Below the pieces are notes generated by a model. The model was not told the DNA's origin. It ran no database searches and worked only from the letters and a program-made list of their open reading frames with translations. Shown here in pieces: positions 25,179 to 31,526 of a DNA stretch of 31,526 nt; the stretch's first letter is position 1, and each line of letters opens with the position of its first letter. The translations under genes and the position numbers were made by a program. Origin of the DNA: JAFLCM01 sp964510955 (GTDB lineage: Bacteria; Planctomycetota; Phycisphaerae; Phycisphaerales; UBA1924); NCBI GenBank assembly GCA_964510955.1, contig CAZEDW010000043.1:1-31526 (forward strand), written 5' to 3'.

Positions 25179-27563
25179 CTACGGCGCCACGCAGCCGAAC
25201 CGCGAGAGCAGCAGCACCAGGTCGCCCGTGTCCACGTCGCCGTCATAGTCCAGGTCACCCTGGACTCCGAACGACTGTGAAGCCCCAAAGTGGACCAGCA
25301 GCAGCACCAGGTCCCCCGTATCGGTCGTCCCGTCACGGTTGATGTCCCCCGTGCACGCCGGCAGGTCGGGGTAGATGCTCACCGAATCGGTGGCGAACAG
25401 CCCGTGCGCGTCGGTCACCGTGTGCAGGAACTCGAAGAAGAAAACCTCCGCGTTGGCCCCGTGCGCGCCGGAAATCACGGCGCTGCTCGTGCAGTTGGTG
25501 TCCGGCGGCTCGGGATGGATATGGGCGTTGTGGTGCAGGATCACCTGCCACACGCACGAGAGCTGCGACGCCGGGTGCTCCGTGTCGCCCACATCCGAGG
25601 TCATCGGGATCACCGAGTTGGCGCCCGGCGGGAACAGCCCGCCGTCGATCGGGCTGGTGATGTGCACCCTCGGCGGCGTGTTGTTGGGCGAGATGATCAG
25701 CGACCGCGTCGCCTGCAGCCCGCCCGAGTCGGTTACCGTCAGCGTCACGTCGAAGCGCGCCGGCCCGGCGTCAGGCGCCGTGAACGTGTGCGACGGGTTC
25801 GCCGACGTGCCGACGGGCGAGCCGTCGCCAAAGTCCCATTCGTACTGCAGCGGCAGCCCCTCGGGGTCCAGCGTGCCGGCGCTCGAAAACTGGATGTTCA
25901 GCGGCGAGGGCCCGTAGTTGTTGCCGACCACCGCCGCGGCGGCGGTGGGGGGCAGGTTGCTCGAATACACAATCTTGCGCACCGTCGCGTTGCCGGTGAA
26001 GTCGAACTTGATGTAGTACAACAGCGTGTCCACCGGGTTCACCCCCAGCGCGACGATCCCCGGCACCGACCCCGCCAGCGCGAACTGCCGCACCTCCGTC
26101 AGCGTGTCGTTCGCATCGAACACAAACGCCTTGATCCACCCCGCCACGTAGTCCGCGTGGAAGTACACCCCGCCGTACGAACCCGGGTACGCCCCCGACG
26201 CCGGGTACCACGCCCCGCCGATCGACGAGTTGCCCCCGAACGAAGCGCCGACCACCGGGCACCCCGCATCACCCAGCGAAACCGTGTCGGCCACGCCCGC
26301 GTTGAACACCGGCACCCGCGCCGGACCGCCGTCGTGCTGCCAGTCCAGGGCCGGACGGTGGTGCGTGAACAGGTTCAGCGACCCGGGCAGTTGCACCCCG
26401 GCGTTGCACGGGTTCGGGAAGCTCGGCGAAAGCGTGTCCTGGATGCACAGGTTGTTGAACGCCACAAACGCCGGGCACGCCCCCCCCGCCAGCGGGTTCG
26501 GCGCCATCGGGTTCGGCTGACCGATCTCCTGATAGAGCGGCTGCGGATCATGCCCTTCAAACAGCGGCCACCCGCAGTTGGCGCCGCCCTCGTCCACCAC
26601 GAACAGGCTCTCCCACGTGTTCCAGCCGTTGTCGCCGATGTACAGCGTGCCCACCCCGTTGTGCCGCTCGCTTGGTGCCCCCCTCGCCGTCTCGGGGCGC
26701 ACGCTCATCCGGAACGGGTTCCGCAGCCCAAGCGCGTAGACGCGCGACCGCGGCGCTCGAGGGTTCGACGCGTCATAGAAAGGATTATCCGGCAGCCCGT
26801 CTCCGGTCTCCGGGCTGATGCGGATCACCTTCCCGCTCAGCGAGTTCGCCTGCTGCGCGCGGAACGCCCCCACGTCCTCCTCCGGCGTGATGATCCCATC
26901 CGCCAGCGCCGTGTTCGACGACCCTGAGATCGGCCCCCCGTGGTCCGCCACCGAATAGCTCGCCCCGTCCCCGCAGCTCGCCAGGAGCGACCCATCATGA
27001 CCGAACGCCAGCGTGCCCGGCCCGTGCGAGTGGTGCGTGATCGGGAACCCCGTGGTCATGCTCTCGCCCACCAGCACCACCCGCGACGCCGGATTCACCG
27101 AGTGAAACCCGTCGCCCGCGTTGGCCGTGTACCGCGTGATCCGCACGATCGTGTCGTGGTTGTACTCGTTGAACGTCGGGCTGTACTGCGGCGTGCCGTA
27201 ATGCGCCAGGTGGTGATAGTCCACCACATACATGAGGTAGATCCGCCCGTTCACCAGGAACTGCGGGTCCAGCGCCACCCCCAGCAGCCCGAAGTCACTC
27301 CAGTCGCCCACTTCCTCCACGATGTCGATCAAGGGCGTCGGGAGCTTCACCCCGTTCTCCACCGTCCACACCCGCCCGCCCTTCTCCCACACCAGCATCC
27401 GCCCGTCGGCCGCAAAGGTCAGCCCCACCGCCTGCTGCCACGTGGCGTTGACGGGTACGTCGGCGAAACCCACCGGCAGCACGACGTCGGCCCCCGCCCA
27501 CCGCCCGCACGCCAGCAGCACGCCCAGGCACACCGCGTTTATCCAACGAATGCTGCGCTTCAT
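25179..27563 (-). CDS. Secreted PQQ-type sugar dehydrogenase with PKD and dockerin
   Basis: This 794-residue exported protein has a signal peptide (1-25). Residues ~30-530 are a soluble glucose/sorbosone dehydrogenase-type six-bladed propeller: LPVGFADVPVNATW, FGLLGVALDPQF, the His-rich HHSHGPG (177-183) where the catalytic His is expected, GLRNPFRMS, and IGDNGWNTWESLF followed by GGANCGWP. A PKD domain (about 536-615; YEWDFGDGSP) and an Ig-like segment follow. A 58-residue dockerin (737-794) closes the protein, with loops DINRDGTTDTGDL and DLDYDGDVDTGDL. It may oxidise sugars outside the cell using PQQ and calcium; cofactor use is inferred. The ATG follows GAGAGG. It is the sixth dockerin protein of the window, outside the main array. 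Confidence 0.9.
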   Translation of the reverse strand: MKRSIRWINAVCLGVLLACGRWAGADVVLPVGFADVPVNATWQQAVGLTFAADGRMLVWEKGGRVWTVENGVKLPTPLIDIVEEVGDWSDFGLLGVALDPQFLVNGRIYLMYVVDYHHLAHYGTPQYSPTFNEYNHDTIVRITRYTANAGDGFHSVNPASRVVLVGESMTTGFPITHHSHGPGTLAFGHDGSLLASCGDGASYSVADHGGPISGSSNTALADGIITPEEDVGAFRAQQANSLSGKVIRISPETGDGLPDNPFYDASNPRAPRSRVYALGLRNPFRMSVRPETARGAPSERHNGVGTLYIGDNGWNTWESLFVVDEGGANCGWPLFEGHDPQPLYQEIGQPNPMAPNPLAGGACPAFVAFNNLCIQDTLSPSFPNPCNAGVQLPGSLNLFTHHRPALDWQHDGGPARVPVFNAGVADTVSLGDAGCPVVGASFGGNSSIGGAWYPASGAYPGSYGGVYFHADYVAGWIKAFVFDANDTLTEVRQFALAGSVPGIVALGVNPVDTLLYYIKFDFTGNATVRKIVYSSNLPPTAAAAVVGNNYGPSPLNIQFSSAGTLDPEGLPLQYEWDFGDGSPVGTSANPSHTFTAPDAGPARFDVTLTVTDSGGLQATRSLIISPNNTPPRVHITSPIDGGLFPPGANSVIPMTSDVGDTEHPASQLSCVWQVILHHNAHIHPEPPDTNCTSSAVISGAHGANAEVFFFEFLHTVTDAHGLFATDSVSIYPDLPACTGDINRDGTTDTGDLVLLLVHFGASQSFGVQGDLDYDGDVDTGDLVLLLSRFGCVAP

Positions 27564-27585
27564 AGCCGGCACCTCTCTCGCACGC

Positions 27586-27591
27586 ACAATA
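27586..27591 (-). promoter_or_regulatory. Candidate -10 box for the PQQ-dockerin gene (TATTGT)
   Basis: On the minus strand TATTGT ends 22 nt before the start codon, leaving a short leader that includes the GAGAGG ribosome site. Confidence 0.35.
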
Positions 27592-27784
27592 GGAACCGCG
27601 CCCGCCGACCCACGCCCGCCCGACCGCGCGCTCGCCCCCTGAGCCTTGCCCATTATCGGCACATCCGCCGACCCCCATGCCCGCCCGCTCCCAAATACCC
27701 GCCGATCCGTCGCGTGGATGTGCTGATAACAACCAGGCGCCCCCTTCGGCTGTGGCGCACAATCCACCCCGCGCCCGCCCGCGC

Positions 27785-28300
27785 TCACTTCGCGAAGCTC
27801 TCGGGCACCGTCCGAGACTTGTGGTGATACCGGTTCGGCGGCCTCGTCATCCGCCGATACGTGTAAACCCCGCCCGCGTTCTCAAAGCACGTGATCACCT
27901 TCGGCAGCCACCGCTTCAGCATCGTGCCCCAGCCAAAGCCCATCGAGAGCCGGATGAAAAACGGCAGCGCATCCACCCGCGACTGCGTCAGCTTCAGCCG
28001 CGTGCCCCCCTCGTGCGCCGCCAGCTCCCAGGTGATCTCGGTCACGAGCTCTTTCCCCTTGCGCGAGCACATCACCCACGACCACACCATCCGCCGCGGA
28101 CGGTCCATCTCAAGCACCCGGCACCGGATGACCCCATCGGAAAACGGCATCGGGTCCACCCGGAACTCAAACTCCCGCCCCACCTCCGGGCAAAAGTTGT
28201 TCGGCATCAGCCACTGCGCCAGCGCGTCAGGGTCTGTCAGCGCGGCCCAGACCGCCTCAGGCGGGTGCGGGTAATACGCCTGCTTCACAAGGTCGCTCAT
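27785..28300 (-). CDS. SRPBCC (AHSA1-like) domain protein
   Basis: This 171-residue protein has the START/Bet v 1-type fold of the AHSA1 family. It opens with a strand and PHPPEAVWAALTDPDALAQWLMP, the family signature, followed by strands with RMVWSWVM and TEITWEL, and a last helix near the C-terminus (MGFGWGTMLKRWLPKV). Such proteins bind hydrophobic small molecules. Its ATG overlaps the stop of the arsR gene by 4 nt (ATGA), an arrangement often seen for ArsR-SRPBCC pairs. The ligand is unknown. Confidence 0.88.
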   Translation of the reverse strand: MSDLVKQAYYPHPPEAVWAALTDPDALAQWLMPNNFCPEVGREFEFRVDPMPFSDGVIRCRVLEMDRPRRMVWSWVMCSRKGKELVTEITWELAAHEGGTRLKLTQSRVDALPFFIRLSMGFGWGTMLKRWLPKVITCFENAGGVYTYRRMTRPPNRYHHKSRTVPESFAK

Positions 28301-28728
28301 CTCGCGGACTCCGTTGCGCCCCGGCCCGCCCTGCGCCCCGCGCGCGCCGCGGCGGCGGTGGGGGCCGCGGCCTTGCCGCCGTCGAGATACGCCGACAGCG
28401 ACCGGAGCTTGTCCATCCAGAACCTGTCAAAGAACCCCACCCAGTCCGCCACCTCGCGCAGCGGCCCCGGCTCAAAGCGGTACACCCGCCGCCGCCCCTC
28501 GGCCCGCGAGTGCACCAGCCCCGCCCCCCGCAAAACCCCGAGGTGCTGGCTCAGCCCCGACTGCGTCGGCACCGCCACGCCGCGTCCGCGCCGCCCCGGC
28601 GCGCGCCCCAGAGTCTCCAGCATCTGCGTCACGTCCAGCTCCCGCTGCGCCAGCAGCTCCAGCACCACCCGCCGCGTCGGGTCGGCGATGGCGTGAAAAA
28701 CCGAGGCGTCAGCGCTGGGGCGGGGCAT
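28297..28728 (-). CDS. ArsR family transcriptional regulator
   Basis: This 143-residue winged-helix repressor has the typical ADPTRRVVLELLAQRELDV opening and the recognition region QSGLSQHLGVLRGAGLVHSR, then the wing EGRRRVYRFEPGPL. An Arg/Gly-rich stretch of about 12 residues interrupts the segment before the recognition helix. The Ala-rich C-terminus is extra. No clear Cys metal site is present, so the signal is more likely organic than metal. The ATG at 28728 lies 7 nt after a strong -10 box, and an inverted repeat in that promoter is the likely autoregulatory site. It is in an operon with the SRPBCC gene. Confidence 0.9.
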   Translation of the reverse strand: MPRPSADASVFHAIADPTRRVVLELLAQRELDVTQMLETLGRAPGRRGRGVAVPTQSGLSQHLGVLRGAGLVHSRAEGRRRVYRFEPGPLREVADWVGFFDRFWMDKLRSLSAYLDGGKAAAPTAAAARAGRRAGRGATESAR

Positions 28729-28735
28729 GCCATTC

Positions 28736-28763
28736 AATATATCACCGATATCTGATATGTCAA
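28736..28763 (-). promoter_or_regulatory. arsR promoter with embedded operator palindrome
   Basis: On the minus strand TTGACA (28758-28763) and TATATT (28736-28741) are 16 bp apart, the best promoter in the window. ATATCA and TGATAT (28739-28744 and 28753-28758) form a perfect inverted repeat around GATATC that fills the spacer and overlaps both boxes. A repressor bound there would block RNA polymerase. Transcription would start about at the ATG. Confidence 0.75.
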
Positions 28764-28844
28764 GCCCCGCCCGCCGAAACCGGCCCGGCCCGCCTCCCCG
28801 CCACGCGCCGCGCCGCCGACGCCCGCCACCGTCTCCGCGCCCCG

Positions 28845-28850
28845 TACCAT
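28845..28850 (+). promoter_or_regulatory. -10 box for truD (TACCAT)
   Basis: TACCAT ends 8 nt before the truD ATG with no ribosome site between, as seen for plsC and nuoF. Confidence 0.4.
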
Positions 28851-28858
28851 CGCCCCCG

Positions 28859-30157
28859 ATGATCATCCGACGACGACCCGAGGACTTCCAGGTCACCGAG
28901 CAACCATCCGAAACCCTGCGCGCCGCCCTCGCCCCCCGCTGGTCCTCCGCCAACACCCACGCCGCCTACGAGCTCCGCAAGACCTCGCTCACCACCCCCG
29001 AGGCCATCGCCCGCCTCGCCAAGTCTCTGGGCATCCGCCCCGGCGTCATCAGCTACGCCGGCCTCAAAGACAAGCACGCCGTCACCGCCCAGTGGGTCAC
29101 CCTCCCGGTCCCGACGATCTCCGCCGCCGCCGCACTCCCCCCGCAGGCCGGCGCCGCCACCTGGTCCGCGAGCCTCATCGGCTTCGCCCCACAGCCCCTC
29201 GCCGCCGCGCACATCGACGCCAACCAGTTCACCATTGTCATCCGCCGCATGCAGCGCCGCGACTTCGGCCTGATGCAGGACCGCGCCCGGCTTCTCACCG
29301 CTCCCGACGAGCCCGGCCGGCCCGCCTCTCTCCTCATCGTCAACTACTTCGGCGAGCAGCGCTTCGGCTCGGCCCGCCACGCCCCTCCGGGGGCCGGGGC
29401 CGGGGGCGAGGGCGGGGCCGGGGGCGAAGGGGGGGGCGAGGGCGGGGGCGAGGGGGCAGCGGGCTTCGCCGCTGCGCACCTCGTCCGCGCCGAGTTCGAG
29501 CAGGCCCTCAAGCTCCTCATCGCCACCCCCGCGCGCAAAGACTCCGGCCCCTGGCGCACCTTTACGCGCCTCTGCGCTACCCACTGGGGCGACTGGAAAC
29601 TCCTCCTGGAAAAACTCCCCCGCCGCGCCGAGCGCGCCCCCATCGAGGCCCTCGCCGCCGGCCGCTCCATGCGCGACGCCTTCGCCGCCCTCCCCTTCTT
29701 CACCCAGACCATGTGCGTCGAGGCCTTCCAGTCCCACCTCTGGAACCGCACGGCGTACGCCCTCGCCCACCAGATCACCCCCAAGCCCTTCGAGACCAAC
29801 ACCGACGCCGGCCCCGCCGCCTTCCCGCCCGCACGTGACGTCGATCCCGCCTGGGAATCGCTCCGCGTCCCCATGCTCGCGCCCGACACCCGCCTGCACG
29901 AGCCCTGGGCCCGCCACGCAACCCAAGCCCTCGCCAGCGAGGGCCTGACCCAGCAGCAACTCGTCATCCCCGGACTCCGCCGCCCCACGTTCGGCGAGGC
30001 CGACCGCCCCCTCTTCATCCGCGCCGAGTCCTTCGAGCTCGCCGCCCCCGAACCCGACGAACTCTCCACCGGCTCGGCACTCTTCAAAAGAACCGCGCGT
30101 TTCGCCCTCCCCCGCGGCGCCTACGCCACGGTGGTGCTCCACGCGCTCGGCGTCTGA
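28859..30157 (+). CDS. truD: tRNA pseudouridine synthase TruD
   Basis: TruD makes pseudouridine 13 in tRNA. The 432-residue product begins RRRPEDFQVTE and carries the catalytic Asp71 in the motif YAGLKDKHAVTAQ, plus NYFGEQRFG and, near the end, ALPRGAYATVVL. The segment after NYFGEQRFGSARH has a Gly/Glu low-complexity insert of about 25 residues, coded by a G-rich tract (29388-29457), in place of a short loop. The ATG at 28859 fits the family start; the frame is open upstream to 28727. The C-terminus PRGAYATVVLHALGV is normal, so the gene is intact. Confidence 0.93.
   Translation: MIIRRRPEDFQVTEQPSETLRAALAPRWSSANTHAAYELRKTSLTTPEAIARLAKSLGIRPGVISYAGLKDKHAVTAQWVTLPVPTISAAAALPPQAGAATWSASLIGFAPQPLAAAHIDANQFTIVIRRMQRRDFGLMQDRARLLTAPDEPGRPASLLIVNYFGEQRFGSARHAPPGAGAGGEGGAGGEGGGEGGGEGAAGFAAAHLVRAEFEQALKLLIATPARKDSGPWRTFTRLCATHWGDWKLLLEKLPRRAERAPIEALAAGRSMRDAFAALPFFTQTMCVEAFQSHLWNRTAYALAHQITPKPFETNTDAGPAAFPPARDVDPAWESLRVPMLAPDTRLHEPWARHATQALASEGLTQQQLVIPGLRRPTFGEADRPLFIRAESFELAAPEPDELSTGSALFKRTARFALPRGAYATVVLHALGV
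29388..29457 (+). repeat. G-rich GGGGCx repeat tract inside truD
   Basis: About 70 bases are almost wholly G with C/A interruptions, in runs of 3-8 G on the coding strand. It codes for the Gly/Glu insert. G-quadruplex formation is likely; slippage could alter the reading frame. Confidence 0.7.
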
Positions 30158-30240
30158 CCCGCGTGCGCTGCTCACACCGGGTACGCCACAATCGCCGCGC
30201 TCCGGCGCCCGGCGACTCACCACATTTCCTATCATCCCAC

Positions 30241-31257
30241 ATGGACCGCCCGCGCACCGCCGCCGTCGGATTGTGGATGTGGCTCGCGACGTGCCCTCCC
30301 GCCTTGGCGCAGCCCGCCGCTCCCGCACCTACCCCGCCCTCCAAAAGCGATCAGCCGGAGCAGCCCTCCAAGCCCGCGTTGCTCGCGACGGTGCTCGGCA
30401 AGACGATCACGCTCGACGACCTCCGGCCGCCGACAGAAGAGCTTGAACTGATGGCCCGGCAAGAACAGCTTGACGGTCCCAAGCAATGGCTCGCCAACCA
30501 CCGAGGCGAGCTGCTCCGCGACGCGATCCTCTCAGAGCTCGCCCGGAAGTTCGCCCGCGACCATCACCTCGAAGCCACCGATGCCGAGATCGACGCATTC
30601 GAGCGCCGCATGGCCCGCACCTCCGCGGTGACGGATGCGATGGCACAACGCCTCCGGGAGCTCCGCGCCGAGTTGGCGAACCCCGGGCTCTCCCCGGAAG
30701 AGCGGGCCAAGCTCAACCAGCAAATCGCGGATACAGAGGACGCGATCAAGAGCATCAACGCCTCGCAGGCGGACGAGGACTGGCCCCGCCAGGCCGAACG
30801 CGAGCAGATGCTCGTGCGCACCGCCCAGCTCCAGACGCTGCTCAAGGAGGCCGGCATCTCCCGAGCCGACCGTGCCGCCTACGAACACGAACTCGCGTTC
30901 AATCTCCGCTTCCAAAGCCTGACCGACGAGCAGATGCCCGCCGAGTGGAAGAAGTTCAAGGCCGAAGAGCGCCGGCTCTCAACCGCACCGATCATCATCA
31001 ACTGGAAGATCAACCGCGAGCTCTTCAAGCAGTACGCTGGCCGGATTCTCTGGCAACAAGCCGGCATCGAACCAATCGACGCCGTCCGCCAGTGGCTCGA
31101 AGAGCGGGAGAAAGCAGGCGACTTCGTCATCCACGATCCGGCGCTCAAGGAGCCCTTCTGGCATTACTACAAGCAGGACCACGGCCCCTTCCTGACCGAC
31201 AAGGTCACAGGCCATGAGTTCGATGAGCCGTGGTGGCTCAGGCCCGAAGGCAAGTAA
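30241..31257 (+). CDS. Exported SurA-N-like helical protein
   Basis: This 338-residue protein has a signal peptide (about 1-24, ending PPALAQ) and a Pro-rich spacer. It then has an opening like SurA-type chaperones, ATVLGKTITLDDL, followed by long amphipathic helices: ELLRDAILSELARKFARDHHLEATDAEIDAFE-type turns and a coiled-coil segment with LRELRAELANPG. No parvulin peptidyl-prolyl isomerase domain is visible, so it is not a full SurA or PpiD. It may be a periplasmic chaperone or unrelated helical protein. The ATG at 30241 is used; a GTG at 30163 would add 26 residues without signal-peptide character. A TATCAT box ends 5 nt before the ATG. Confidence 0.72.
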   Translation: MDRPRTAAVGLWMWLATCPPALAQPAAPAPTPPSKSDQPEQPSKPALLATVLGKTITLDDLRPPTEELELMARQEQLDGPKQWLANHRGELLRDAILSELARKFARDHHLEATDAEIDAFERRMARTSAVTDAMAQRLRELRAELANPGLSPEERAKLNQQIADTEDAIKSINASQADEDWPRQAEREQMLVRTAQLQTLLKEAGISRADRAAYEHELAFNLRFQSLTDEQMPAEWKKFKAEERRLSTAPIIINWKINRELFKQYAGRILWQQAGIEPIDAVRQWLEEREKAGDFVIHDPALKEPFWHYYKQDHGPFLTDKVTGHEFDEPWWLRPEGK

Positions 31258-31475
31258 GAGAACGCGACCTGCCCAATCATCCACCCCGCGTCGCACCGCC
31301 ACACTTCGGCGCAGGAATCCGACCGCTTCAAATCAATCTCGCGCGCATCGCCCCTCCCGTGCGCAATCTTGTGGACCTGCGCGCACCGTGCCTTGCCCGC
31401 CCCCAGTTCACGCGCACACTCCCATGAGCGCGCTCACCCGCGAGCGCCAATCGCCACCCTTCCGGGAGAACCCCC

Positions 31476-31526
31476 ATGACCGTCGCCGCCCAACTCCGCG
31501 CCCAAGCCGGCGCCACCCGCTCCAGC
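31476..31526 (+). CDS. Gene start, cut by the window end
   Basis: An ATG at 31476 with a GGGAG site 8 nt upstream opens a frame that runs 17 codons to the window end (MTVAAQLRAQAGATRSS). Too short to identify. The 218 bp before it contain no supported gene. Confidence 0.45.
   Translation, partial: MTVAAQLRAQAGATRSS

Overview
This 31.5 kb window is GC-rich bacterial chromosome with genes on both strands. The organism is most likely a planctomycete, probably of the Phycisphaerae. The evidence is the set of secreted proteins ending in a short Cys-flanked dockerin-like EF-hand module, the ECF sigma factor next to a membrane Ser/Thr kinase with TPRs, the class III fructose-bisphosphatase, and tRNA genes without an encoded CCA end. 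The phylum is an inference from these families; there is no rRNA gene in the window.

Layout. 1-340: initiator tRNA-Met and tRNA-Lys(CUU) on the minus strand, separated by an intrinsic terminator. 657-3218: rpmF-plsX-fabH (ribosomal protein L32 plus lipid-synthesis genes), plus strand. 3263-6440: ECF sigma factor and TPR kinase, minus strand. 6441-9350: a 468-bp gap without a convincing gene, a small unknown gene, nuoF, and a divergent Fur-family regulator. 9554-10798: a small coiled-coil protein and plsY. 11023-20884: an array of five secreted proteins on one strand, each ending in a 58-residue dockerin module. Three are right-handed beta-helix proteins (A1, A2, A3) and two are made of eight ~58-residue repeats (B1, B2), in the order A1-A2-B1-B2-A3. 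21223-22014: plsC, plus strand. 22100-27563: hpf, fbp, a GNAT acetyltransferase and a sixth dockerin protein (PQQ-type sugar dehydrogenase plus PKD), all minus strand. 27785-28728: an arsR-SRPBCC operon, minus strand. 28859-31257: truD and a SurA-N-like exported protein, plus strand. A gene start at 31476 runs off the end.

The genes for phosphatidate synthesis are all here though scattered: PlsX makes acyl-phosphate, PlsY transfers it to glycerol-3-phosphate, PlsC adds the second chain, and FabH starts fatty acid synthesis. The dockerin proteins look like a cell-surface or extracellular set. Within the array, A2, B1, B2 and A3 are each followed by an intrinsic terminator about 27-36 nt after the stop; none was found after A1.

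Two signals stand out beyond the gene calls. First, many first-in-transcript housekeeping genes (nuoF, fur, plsY, plsC, truD, arsR and, more weakly, plsX) have a TAnnnT-like -10 box only 7-9 nt before the start codon and no clear Shine-Dalgarno sequence, which points to leaderless mRNAs. The secreted-protein genes instead carry good Shine-Dalgarno sites and a different shared upstream motif (CTGTCGCATG or a variant). Second, the dockerin array with its duplicated eight-repeat proteins, and no cohesin in view, is the best candidate for an undescribed system.
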